Assembly (NCBI GenBank): GCA_949152475.1
Contig: OX424556.1
Location: 57,122,451 to 57,186,450 of the forward strand
Length of the DNA: 64,000 bases
Origin: Terebella lapidaria
Taxonomy: Eukaryota > Annelida > Polychaeta > Terebellida > Terebellidae
Direction of reading: 5' to 3'
Shown: one piece after another, positions 20,690 to 31,600 of the stretch
Numbering within the stretch: the first letter of the stretch is position 1
How the letters are laid out: every line of letters starts with the position of its first letter
Notes under the pieces: model-generated
Databases searched by the model: none
The model's input: only the letters and a program-made list of their open reading frames with translations
Told to the model about the DNA's origin: nothing
Translations under genes and position numbers: made by a program

Positions 20690-23510
20690 TACTTAATAAT
20701 GAGATTAGAGATTAGGAATCAATTGTGGACATATAGGAAATAAAATATGGTGAATATTCTCACGACCTTGAATTTGACGTTTGACCTAATTTTCAAGGTC
20801 ACAGGAAAAAATGGTTAATATTTTGCTTATTATCGACTCTACAGCCTAGGAATCAAAAGTGAACATATAGGAAATGATATATGCTGAATATCCTGGTGAC
20901 CTTGAATATGACCTTTGACCTCATTTCAAGGTCAGAGAACAAAATGGTTAATATCTACCTTTGATCTCGTTTTCAAGGTCAGAGAACAAAATGGCTAATA
21001 TCTGGCTTATTATCGACTTTACAGCTTAGTAATCCTCGATGAACATATAGGGAAATATATGCCGAATATAATGATGATCCTGAATCTGACATTTGAACCT
21101 ATTTTCCAGGTCAGATAACAAAATAGCTATTATCTGGCTTATTATCGACTTTACAGCTTTAATAGGAATCAGTTGTGGACGTACTATATATGATTTATCT
21201 TGGATATTCTCGTGACCTTGAACTTGACCTTTGACCTCATTTTCAAGGTCTGATCACAAAATGGATACTTATTATCGATTCAACAGCTTAGGAATCGATT
21301 GTGGACATACTAGAAATGATATATGCTGAATACTCTCGTGACCTTGAATCGACCACCGATGACCATATTTCCAAGATCACGGGAAAAAGGCTAATATCTA
21401 AAATATATCTTCAATGTTTACGATAGAATCTTTCTGAAATTCTGAACAAAAATGCCTAAAAATATTTCAAGAAGGAGGTATTTTTTTATTTTTTTTATTT
21501 TTGCTACTACTTCAAAATGGCGGCCATTTTTGACGAGCAACGTAATGTGTATAAGTTTTGTTGCCCTTGAGTCGCTCGAAGTGGGCCATTTTGGCCCAAA
21601 TGGGGCTTACCCATGTTAAGTTCTCCTATGCTTTATAATGGGACACATTTTGCCTAATATCTCACACAATATTGAGATTAGAGACTAGGAATAAATTGTA
21701 GACACATAGAAAATGATATATGCTGAATATTCTTCTGACCTTGAATTTGATCATGGACCTCATTTTCAAGGTCACATGACAAACTGGCTAATATCTCATT
21801 TATTATAAATTTTACAGATTAGGAATCAATTGTGGACATATAGGAAATGATATATGCCAGATATTCTGATGACCTTGAATTTGACCTCCGACCTGACATT
21901 CAAGATCCTATGATAAAATAGTTAATATCTCGCTTATTATCGACTTCACAGCTTAGGAATAAATCGTGAATGTATAGGAAATGATCTATGCCGATTACTG
22001 TCGTGACCTTGAATTTGACATTTTACCTCATATTCGAGGTCCGAGCACAAAATTGTTAATATCTCGCTTATTATCGACTTTACAGCTTAGGAATCAATTG
22101 TGGACATAGGAAATGATATATGCTGAACATTCTTGTGACCTTGAATTGACCAATGACCTTATTTTCAAGGTCACAAGACAAAAGGTTAATTTCTAAAATA
22201 TTTACTGTTTGGTAACTTTTTTTAGCCCTTGAGCTAATGTTTTTGATTAAATCGTTTGTGCAGTTTTGGCGACAATTTTTATGCCGAAAATAGCTGTTTT
22301 TGCACGTTTTTCAACTTTAAAAATTATTTTCTCAAAACTGTCTGATCAGTTTTGAGGTTTTAGTTTCAAAATGTTCCCCTCGTGTATCATTATAATGTCT
22401 ATATAATATGCCATTTTGATGTTTTCTACGGGGTACAAGTAGAACTTACCCATGTTAAATTCTGCTATGCTTTATAATGGGTCACATTGTTCCTGATATC
22501 TCACTTAAAATTTAGATTAGACACTAGGAATCAATTGTGGACATATAGGAAATGATATATGCTGAATATTCTCGTGACCTCGAATTTGACCTCTGACCTC
22601 ATTTCCAAGGTCAGAGCACAAAATGGCTAATATCTCACTTAATATCGACTTTACAGCTTGGGGATCATTAGTGGATATATAGGAAGTAATATATGCTGAA
22701 TATTCTCCTGATCTTTATTTTGACCTTTGACCTCATTTTCAAGGTCACAGCTCAAAGTGGCTAATATCTCGTTAATTATCGAATTTACAGCCTAGGAATC
22801 GATTGTTGATCTATCGGAAATGATACATGCTGAATATTGTCATGACCTTGAATTTGACCTTTGACCACATTCTCAAGATCAGAGCACAAAATGGCTAATA
22901 TCTCGCTTTACAGCCTAGGAATCGATTGTGAACATATAGGAAATGATACATGCTGAATATTCTGTTGACCTTGAGCTTGACCTTTGACCTCATTTTTAAG
23001 GTCAGAGAACTAAATAGTAAATGTTTTATGTTGAATATTCTGGTGACCTTGAATATGACCTTTGACCTAATTCCCAATGTTAGAGAATATAATATCTAGC
23101 TCATTATTGATTTTACAGCTTAGGATATATGCTGAATATTTTGGTGACCTTGAGTTTGACCTTACCTCATTTTCAAGGTCAGAGAAAAAAGGGTAATATA
23201 TCGCTTTTTATCGACTTTACAGCTTAGAAATCAGTTTTTTGCGAACATATTGAAAATGATATGATGCTGAATTTTCTCATGACCTTGAATTTGACCTATG
23301 ACCTCATTTTCAAGGTCAGATCACAAAATGGCTAATATCTCACTTATTATCTACTTTACAGCTTTGGAATCAATTGTGAACATCCTGGAAATGACATGGG
23401 CTGAATTTTCTCGTGACCTTGAATTGACCAATGACTTTAGTTTCAAAGTCCTGGGACAAAAAGTTAATATCTAAATTATACATTGGCCGGTAACTTTTCT
23501 TAGCCCTTGG
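20690..23510 (+). repeat. Array of about 20 AGGTCA modules (copy A part)
   Basis: The module of about 135 bases runs: TATTATCGACTTTACAGC, GGAATCAATTGTGGACATAT, GGAAATGATATATGCTGAAT, TGACCTTGAATTTGACC, TTTGACCTCATTTTCAAGGT, ACAAAATGGCTAATATCTC. Many modules contain the direct pair TGACCTTTGACCT plus TCAAGGTCA on one or both strands. The array closes with GGTAACTTTTCTTAGCCCTTG. No coding capacity. Confidence 0.85.
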
Positions 23511-23663
23511 GTTGATTTTTATTACCTGGCTATATATTTGTCCAGGATAAAACCATGCAGCGGTTTTTCGTTCAACAATATTTTTAGAATCAGCCAGGAA
23601 TTCCGAACCTATATTATGAGGAGCCGTTGTAGGCAGCAACACGTAATTGTTCTATGCTCTTCA

Positions 23664-25280
23664 ATGTCTCTTGGATTATTACTTTATTTCGATCGGATAT
23701 TGTATTATACCCAAAATATCAGGAATATGACAATGTGTAGATCAAATCTGGGTGGATATTTTGGATATTTCATGTACACACTGCCACTGATTTGGACTTT
23801 GTACTACCCACTAATTATGAATGAACAGGCTATATTGCTTGACAATCGACATCATGGTCAATCAAGCAAAACCCTTTGCTACGAACGTTCGGTGCTTTAT
23901 GCCATACGACAACAACAATCGGTCAAGTCTCTGCCCACAGCCACATTTGAACTAATCAATACGCTGGGGATTAGAAAACCGTTCAGAGGGACGCGTGCTG
24001 GTCGCAGCAGAAAACAACGGCCCAAAGGGACTGGTGTTTGTCACGGTAATCTTCGGAGCCTTCCTCATTCTCAATCATTCCATCAAAATGATAGTCATAT
24101 GTGTGTCGCGACTGTAAACGTTCGTTCTCTCAAGAACAAGACTGATGAATTTCTTCACCATGTTGATAACAGCGATTATGATGTTTGCACAATCACTGAA
24201 ACATGGCTCACTGACAATGATGCCAAATGTCGTGCCGAGCTGAGCCAATCGGGATATCAATTCTTTGATGAACCACGCCAGAATAGGCGAGGTGGTGGTA
24301 CCGGCATCATCTGCAAAAAACAATTCAAAGTTAAGAAACTTAACGCCGGCTGCAAGTCGTCATTCGAGTACTCAGAATGGCATCTTGCTCATGCAACAAT
24401 CTGCTCGGTATTCATCGTAATATATCGACCTCCATCCTCATCAGCACACCCGGTGTTATATAGTGTGTTTCTAAGTGAATTCGCTGATTATATGACAGAC
24501 ATATTAACCTTACATGGGTCGGTTTTCATCAGTGGAGACTTTAATATCCATGTGAACTCCAGTGGTGATCGGGATGCCATTCAGTTTGAAAACACTCTCC
24601 AAAATCTCGGCCTGGTACAGCACGTGTGCTGTCCGACACACCAATCTGGGAACACATTGGACTTATTACTGACGCGTGAGAATGACTCATTATGTGTGTC
24701 AACGCCTCAAGATAGCTATTTCATTAGCGATCATTGCTTCATAGAAGCAAACATTGATAGACCAAAACCAAAATGTTGCAGAGAATCTCGCAAGTTCCGG
24801 AAGTTGAGGAGCATAAATTGCATTGACTTTATACACGATCTTCAGTCAGTTGTAGACGAGTCACGCAACATTTCAGACGTTCGAACTCTTGTTCATCATT
24901 ACAATGCATCCTTATCTGCGTTACTGGATAAGCATGCACCAATCAAGGAGAGGGTGTTTACGACACGTAGAACCTTACCATGGTTTGACGACGAGGCGAA
25001 CCACCTTAAACATCTGCTTCGAAAAGCAGAGAAGTCGTACCGACGCTACCCGACCTCCGAACGCCGCGCAATCTTCAAGGAAGCCCGTAGAATCTACAGG
25101 CTCCATCTCCGAAACACAAAACGTGATTTTATCACAACTGCCATCCAATCTGCTGGCAAGGACTCCAGGAAAATGTTCCAAATCGTCTCGGGACTAATTG
25201 GTCGTGACAAGTCGAATCCTCTCCCACCACACAAAGACTCTATAAGGTCATGGCTGAAGACTTTCTATCTTATTTTATGA
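23664..25280 (+). CDS. LINE endonuclease part of ORF2
   Basis: From ATG 23664 the frame gives 538 residues. An N-terminal arginine-rich stretch (FRGTRAGRSRKQRPKG) precedes an apurinic-endonuclease domain starting near residue 146 (CVATVNVRSLKNKTDEF). Visible motifs are NVRSLKNK, TITETWL, ISGDFNIHV, NTLDLLL and the C-terminal SDHCF with catalytic D and H. This enzyme nicks target DNA in target-primed reverse transcription. The open frame extends upstream into flanking DNA to 23538 without an ATG, so I chose 23664, the first ATG fully inside the element. The frame runs out at 25280 while the RT continues in another frame from 25250, best explained by one small indel. Confidence 0.85.
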   Translation: MSLGLLLYFDRILYYTQNIRNMTMCRSNLGGYFGYFMYTLPLIWTLYYPLIMNEQAILLDNRHHGQSSKTLCYERSVLYAIRQQQSVKSLPTATFELINTLGIRKPFRGTRAGRSRKQRPKGTGVCHGNLRSLPHSQSFHQNDSHMCVATVNVRSLKNKTDEFLHHVDNSDYDVCTITETWLTDNDAKCRAELSQSGYQFFDEPRQNRRGGGTGIICKKQFKVKKLNAGCKSSFEYSEWHLAHATICSVFIVIYRPPSSSAHPVLYSVFLSEFADYMTDILTLHGSVFISGDFNIHVNSSGDRDAIQFENTLQNLGLVQHVCCPTHQSGNTLDLLLTRENDSLCVSTPQDSYFISDHCFIEANIDRPKPKCCRESRKFRKLRSINCIDFIHDLQSVVDESRNISDVRTLVHHYNASLSALLDKHAPIKERVFTTRRTLPWFDDEANHLKHLLRKAEKSYRRYPTSERRAIFKEARRIYRLHLRNTKRDFITTAIQSAGKDSRKMFQIVSGLIGRDKSNPLPPHKDSIRSWLKTFYLIL

Positions 25281-26944
25281 CCAAGATTCGCAAAATTCGT
25301 GATGAACTTGATAGGTGTCCTCTCTTCGTTCAGGAATCAGTTACGGACCTTCGATTCTCTCATTTCATGCCTCTTCAGGAGTGTGACGTTGAAAAACTTG
25401 TCAGACGGAATAAACCGACCACATGTGCGTCTGATCCGCTCCCTAGTTCACTCGTAGTGGAACACTTGAACACTCTCCTTCCTCTGATATCCAGGATCGT
25501 TAACTCTTCGCTACAAAATGGTGTTTTCGCTGACTTGTGGAAAACGTCAATCATCAAGCCACTTCTAAAGAAAAATGGCCTTGACTGTGTTCTTAAGAAC
25601 TACCGTCCAGTGAGCAATTTGCCATTTCTCTCCAAAATTGTCGAGAGAGCATGTCTCCACCAGTTTATGGCCTATTTGGAGGAACATACCCTACTTCCTC
25701 AGTATCAGTCTGCCTACAGGAAAGGCTTCAGCACGGAGACAGCACTGGTCAAACTAGCTAACGATGTCTTGTGTAACATGGAACACCAACGCCTTACCCC
25801 ACTAGTGAGCATAGATCTCTCGGCCGCGTTCGACACAGTCGATCATGACGTCCTATTGGAAGTCATGAGGAACAAGTTCGGAGTAGCTGGGGACGCTTTG
25901 TCGTGGTTTGATAGCTATCTCCGTCCAAGGTCAACAAAAGTCTCAGTGAACAATGACTTCTCAGAACCGGTACCCTTACCCTTTTCAGTACCACAAGGGA
26001 GCATATGTGGACCGGTACTCTACAATATCTACGCTAGCACTCTGGGTTGTTATATCAGCGACCTTGACGTGTCAATCTTGGGATATGCTGACGATCATTC
26101 ACTTTATACGTCATTCGATCCCAGTGGCAGCAGTAACCCACCTACCGCTATTCAAACCATTGAGTCTTGTTTGATTGCCGTGCGTGAGTGGATGGACAAA
26201 AATAGGCTCAAAATGAACACCAATAAAACTGAATTCATTATATTCGGCCATAGAAGCCAACTGGTCAAAACTGACGTCCTCTCTATCGACGTGTGTTCGA
26301 CAGTTGTTCCACGCTCCCCGTCTATCAAGTACCTGGGAGTAACGTTTGATGAAGCCATGTCCTTCAAACTTCATGTTGCCAGAAAATGTAAAATCGCGTC
26401 CAATGCTCTGTACAGTATCAGGCAAATACGCAGCTACATAACTGTTGACACGTGCAAGCAGCTCGTCCAGTCATTGGTCATATCCCATTTGGACTATGCC
26501 AATTCTTTATTGTATGGTCTCCCGGCGGCGACAACAGCTCCGTTACGTCGAATCCAACACAGGGCAGCCAAACTTGTACTCAACCGCAAGCGTAGTGACA
26601 GCTCAACAGATGCCCTCAAGACACTTCACTGGCTGCCAGTTGAATTCCGCTGCAGGTTCAAACTAGCTTGCATTGCACATCGTGCTCTTCACCAGGATGC
26701 TCCGGAGTATATCAGAGAACTGGTCCAAGTCCGAATCCCACCTCGCACTACCCGGGCTCACTCGGATGGTGCGTATGTATTAGTCGTCCCGCGAAGTATC
26801 CGCAAGACTTTTGCAGACCGGTCCTTCTCCGTGGCAGCACCAACAGTCTGGAATGATCTTCCGGCCAACGTTCGCAGCATAGATGACTATTACTCGTTCA
26901 AAAGATGTCTCAAAACTCATTACTTTGCCGAAGCATTCCAATAA
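25250..26944 (+). CDS. LINE reverse transcriptase part of ORF2
   Basis: A 564-residue frame begins at ATG 25250 inside the preceding frame; biologically it is the continuation of the same ORF2. RT motifs are clear: NYRPVSNLPFLSKIVE, YQSAYRKGFSTETAL, the palm motif A LSAAFDTVDHD, motif B VPQGSICGPVLYN, and the active-site YADD (GYADDHSLY). The C-terminal region (LHWLPVEFRCRFKL, IRKTFADRSFSVAAPTVWN, FKRCLKTHYF) is the conserved tail of CR1/L2/Crack-type LINEs. Stop TAA at 26942-26944. All palm aspartates are present. Confidence 0.9.
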   Translation: MAEDFLSYFMTKIRKIRDELDRCPLFVQESVTDLRFSHFMPLQECDVEKLVRRNKPTTCASDPLPSSLVVEHLNTLLPLISRIVNSSLQNGVFADLWKTSIIKPLLKKNGLDCVLKNYRPVSNLPFLSKIVERACLHQFMAYLEEHTLLPQYQSAYRKGFSTETALVKLANDVLCNMEHQRLTPLVSIDLSAAFDTVDHDVLLEVMRNKFGVAGDALSWFDSYLRPRSTKVSVNNDFSEPVPLPFSVPQGSICGPVLYNIYASTLGCYISDLDVSILGYADDHSLYTSFDPSGSSNPPTAIQTIESCLIAVREWMDKNRLKMNTNKTEFIIFGHRSQLVKTDVLSIDVCSTVVPRSPSIKYLGVTFDEAMSFKLHVARKCKIASNALYSIRQIRSYITVDTCKQLVQSLVISHLDYANSLLYGLPAATTAPLRRIQHRAAKLVLNRKRSDSSTDALKTLHWLPVEFRCRFKLACIAHRALHQDAPEYIRELVQVRIPPRTTRAHSDGAYVLVVPRSIRKTFADRSFSVAAPTVWNDLPANVRSIDDYYSFKRCLKTHYFAEAFQ

Positions 26945-27321
26945 TTTCATTGTGTCTGGTTTTTATGTACTCCATATTTCTTTTTATTTCATTGTTCAGC
27001 GCCGCTGATTGCATATATATATGTATAAATGAGCGCTATACAAGTGTTAATGTATGTATGTATGTATGTATGAGGAGTACAGCGTATTGTTTTTATCTGG
27101 CTTTTGAAGATAATTAATCATTTCTTTGTACGACAATATCCTGTGTATTTAACCCATTTTAACATTAATTTCACATGAAATGTATGCCATTCAACAAGAT
27201 ATGTCCTTGTTCCAATAAACGATTTATTAGTCTATATGTATCCTATAGCTACCCAGTATGGATATAGGCCTATAGCTGCCAGCCTACATTGTCATTCTGA
27301 TTATTGAATGGTAAAAATATT

Positions 27322-28205
27322 GACACAAAGATATTGACACTTCCAATTGGAGGTCATGTATGGCGATTTGTGAGGTGACTTTTAATTTGACCTTTGATGA
27401 CCTTGAATAGTCAAAACAGCCATTTTTGGGTTTAAAAATGCCCGAATATGCCTCTACAGATGAAATGCATGTAGATACAGCTTAAGTTTGCATTATGAAC
27501 TTATCAAAAGTCGTATATGGAACAACTAATAATGAACTTGATCTTGACCTCGAAGTGGCCTCTGAGGCTTAAACACTTGCACATACAGGTTAAGATTGTG
27601 TATAAGCCTATAAAAAGTCATGTACATGTATATATTGCACATCTTTTGGTGGCCTTGAAACGACCTTGAAGACCAAATCTCGAAATCTTGTCTGAGCTGA
27701 CATGTGTAAATTGGCCTCTACAGACGAAGTACAGAGCTTATATGTACGTATTATGAACATATATGAAGTCATATGCAGCATACCTAATGGGGGCATTGAA
27801 TTTCGCAAAGATGACTTTGACTGGTAAATCTCAAAGTCATATGTCACCTACAATGTTTAAAACCAAAATTGTCCAGTATCCTATCTCAGCCCTTGGGCTA
27901 ATTTTTTTTCCTGTGTTTGTTTTGAGGTTTCCGGACCTATGGTCCGATAACCTATTGCCATGGCCGTCGTCGTCCGTCCACATTTTTATCTTTGAAGTTT
28001 ACAGTACAATCTTTCGGAAAGTTTGGGAAAAGATAAAAAATAATTCGAGAAGGGAGTATTGTTTGTTTTTGTTACTGGCGGCCGTTTTCGTCGAAAAACG
28101 GTCAATTTTGGACTTCTTTTGTCATTTTTTGCGGCCATTTTCTCAAAAAATGTCTGATCAGATTTGAGATTTTTGTTTCAAACGATTTCCCTTATGTACA
28201 TCTGT
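27322..28205 (+). repeat. Older copies of the AGGTCA and TCATAGAACG families
   Basis: 27322-27905 matches, with clear divergence, the block at 18.37-18.99 kb (GGAGGTCATGTATGGCGATT, TCTACAGATGAAATGC, CGTATATGGAACA) and ends with the terminus TATCCTATCTCAGCCCTTGG. A second fragment follows from 27933 with hairpin end GGACCTATGGTCC and the CCGTCGTCGTCCGTCC tract. Confidence 0.6.
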
Positions 28206-28215
28206 GATGTGTATA

Positions 28216-28562
28216 CCGTAAAACTTCTAGTAGACGCCGGGTTTCTAATAGACGCCGGGTTCTAATAGACGCCGGGGGTTCAGGTATTCTGAAATAAATA
28301 GACGCCAGGTTCTAATAGACGCCGGGTCTACGTACATTGTGTAAATAGCAACGTATAGATACTAATATCGACACCGTCAACGCGTCCCAGTCGGGAATTT
28401 CCAGCTCTTAAAATCTGAACTGTCGTCTGATTTGTCATATCGTAACACAGGCCTTGCCAATTCCAATAAACGCCGGGTCCAGATAACGACTGAAATCAAT
28501 AAACACCGGGTTCTAATAGACGCCGGGTCTAGAGTGTAACTGAAATCAATAGACGCCCGGGC
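28216..28562 (+). repeat. Short interspersed array of AATAGACGCCGGGTTCT
   Basis: About nine copies of a 16-18 base unit (AATAGACGCCGGGTTCT, with AATAAACGCC and ATAGACGCCAGG variants). Some are adjacent and some separated by unrelated sequence of 20-120 bases. No protein; it resembles simple dispersed repeats common in marine invertebrate genomes. Confidence 0.8.
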
Positions 28563-28652
28563 AGCCCAAATCGCGTTACTATCCATTTTGGGCCATTTCT
28601 AGGCACAACGATTTTTTTCACCCTTTGAAACAAATTTTGGACTTTTCTCTTT

Positions 28653-31600
28653 CATAATGAGAGCTGTCAAAACCATACTCATAGAACGCTTGAGGATAGA
28701 GCTTAAAAATTGGCACTTTCAAATGGGAAGTCGTATATGGCAATTTGTGTGGGAATTTGTGTTTTGAAAGGTCAAAACCGCCATTTTGGGGTCAAAAAAT
28801 GCCCATATTTGCCTCTACAGATGAAATGCTTGTAGATAGAGCTTAATTTTGCATTATGAACATACAAGAAGTCGTATATGGAACATCTGATGATGCCTTG
28901 AGTGCTAAATGTCCGACGTGAAATGTGTAAAATAACCACTGAGGCCTAAACACTTGCGCATACAGGTTAGGATTGTGCATAAACTTACAAGAATTCGTGT
29001 ATAAATGGCACATCTTTTGGTGACCTTGAATTTGACCTCAAATGACCTTGAAGGCCAAATATAAAAATCTTGCCTTACCTGACATGTGTAAATTGGCCTA
29101 TACAGACAAAATACTTGTTGATAGAGGTTATACTAGTATGTTTGTATTATCAACATATATAAAGTCATATATGCAGCATACCTAATTGTGACATTGCAGT
29201 TCACAAAGATGATCTTGATTAGTAAACTCAAGGTCATATGTCACCTGCCATGCTTAAAACCAAAATTGATCGGTGACCTATCTTTTCTTCCGCTGTTTTT
29301 ATGTTTCCGACCGTTTACTTTAGTTTGCCTTGATGTATCTCCGCCAAGTTTTCAGCATTGATCAGACATATTATGTGGATGAAACCTATTGTTTTTCATC
29401 CGGATCTGAGGTCCGTGAGGTCTGTGAAGGTGAAATCCATGTCGACTTTTTGGACTTAGTTTCCACACGATAACTCAAAAAGTATACAGGCAATGGCTGC
29501 ACAAAGTTGCATGAATGTTCATATACCAACAGGGAAGCACCCTATTGATTTTGGGTTCAATCCGTGAAACGATCTTTGACTTACAGGTCGGAAGAGTTTT
29601 CACCCTGTGATCCTTGAGGTTTCCTGCATATCTCGGGAACAGTGCGTCGTAGAGCGAAACGGACGTTATTTTCGGACTCGTCGCTATAGACAAACATGTC
29701 TTAAGGGTATTGGGGATGTACGTTGACCTTGACCTTGAATTTTTATGCTGAATCGGCATTTTTCATTTTCTGCGATATCTTGGAAACAGTGCGTCATAAA
29801 GCAAAACAGACATTATTTTCGGACTCGTCGCCCAATACAAAAATGTCTAAGGGCTATTCGGCATTTTTCTTTTCAAGCGATATCTCGGAAACGGTGCGTC
29901 GTAGAGCAAAACGGACGTTATTTTCGGAATAAACTTTGACTTTGACCTGAATTGTTTGCACATTTTCCAAATATCTTACTTAATAATGAGATTAGAGATT
30001 AGGAATCAATTGTGGACATATAGGAAATAAAATATGGTGAATATTCTCACGACCTTGAATTTGACGTTTGACCTAATTTTCAAGGTCACAGGACAAAATG
30101 GTTAATATTTTGCTTATTATCGACTCTACAGCCTACGAATCAAAAGTGAACATATAGGAAATGATATATGCTGAATATCCTGGTGACCTTGAATATGACC
30201 TTTGACCTCATTTTCAAGGTCAGAGAACAAAATGGTTAATATCTACCTTTGATCTCGTTTTCAAGGTCAGAGAACAAAATGGCTAATATCTGGCTTATTA
30301 TGGACTTTACAGCTTTAATAGGAATCAGTTGTGTACTATATATGATTTATCTTGGATATTCTCGTGACCTTGAACTTGACCTTTGACCTCATTTTCAAGG
30401 TCTGATCACAAAATGGATACTTATTATCGATTCAACAGCTTAGGAATCGATTGTGGACATACTAGAAATGATATATGCTGAATACTCTCGTGACCTTGAA
30501 TCGACCACCGATGACCATATTTCCAAGATCACGGGAAAAAGGCTAATATCTAAAATATATCTTTAATGTTTACGATAGAATCTTTCTGAAATTCTGAACA
30601 AAAATGCCTAAAAATATTTCAAGAAGGAGGTATTTTTTTATTTTTTTTATTTTTGCTATTACTTCAAAATGGCTGCCATTTTTGACGAGCAACGTAATGT
30701 GTATAAGTTTTGTTGCCCTTGAGTCGCTCGAAGTGGGCCATTTTGGCCCAAACTCGGCCCAAATGGGGCTTTCCCATGTAAAGTTCTCCTATGCTTTATA
30801 ATGGGACACATTTTGCCTAATATCTCACACAATATTGAGATTAGAGACTAGGAATAAATTGTAGACACATAGAAAATGATATATGCTGAATATTCTTCTG
30901 ACCTTGAATTTGATCATGGACCTCATTTTCAAGGTCACATGACAAACTGGCTAATATCTCATTTATTATAAATTTTACAGATTAGGAATCAATTGTGGAC
31001 ATATAGGAAATGATATATGCCAGATATTCTGATGACCTTGAATTTGACCTCCGACCTGACATTCAAGATCATATGATAAAATAGTTAATATCTCGCTTAT
31101 TATCGACTTCACAGCTTAGGAATAAATCGTGAACGTATAGGAAATGATCTATGCCGATTACTGTCGTGACCTTGAATTTGACATTTTACCTCATATTCGA
31201 GGTCCGAGCACAAAATTGCTAATATCTCGCTTATTATCGACTTTACAGCTCAGGAATCAATTGTGGACATAGGAAATGATATATGCTGAACATTCTTGTG
31301 ACCTTGAATTGACCAATGACCTTATTTTCAAGGTCACGAGACAAAAGGCTAATTTCTAAAATATTTACTGTTTGGTAACTTTTTTTAGCCCTTGAGCTAA
31401 TGTTTTTGATTAAATCGTTTGTGCAGTTTTGGCGACAATTTTTATGCCGAAAATAGCTGTTTTTGCACGTTTTTCAACTTTAAAAATTATTTTCTCAAAA
31501 CTGTCTGATCAGTTTTGAGGTTTTAGTTTCAAAATGTTCCCCTCATGTATCATTATAATGTCTATATAATATGCCATTTTGATGTTTTCTACGGGGTACA

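Larger units (their letters stand above)
23624..27068 (+). mobile_element. Non-LTR retrotransposon (LINE), CR1/L2/Crack-like, nearly complete
   Basis: The LINE is bounded by a 9-bp target-site duplication TATGAGGAG at 23615-23623 and 27069-27077. The unoccupied site is preserved in duplicated copy B at about 32612-32622 (ATTATGAGGAGTACAGCG). The element encodes an APE-type endonuclease and a reverse transcriptase, and ends in a 3' UTR with GAGCGCTATACAAGTG and a (TATG)n tail. A separate ORF1 is absent, so the copy is either 5'-truncated or from a family without ORF1. One frameshift near 25231-25250 separates endonuclease and RT frames. Insertion after the segmental duplication implies a young age. 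Confidence 0.9.
18321..27321 (+). repeat. Segmental duplication, copy A (carries LINE and 1-kb insertion)
   Basis: From CATAATGGGAGCTGTCAAAA to ATGGTAAAAATATT this segment aligns collinearly with 28653-32869. Shared parts include the block with TCATAGAACGCTTGAG, three GAAACRGTGCGTC blocks and about twenty AGGTCA modules. Copy A has two large extra pieces: a 1-kb element at 19117-20127 and the LINE at 23624-27068. It also retains about 43, 123 and 130 bases missing from copy B at about 20.54, 21.03 and 22.62 kb. Apart from these indels, aligned stretches differ at only a few positions per hundred by eye. Confidence 0.9.
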
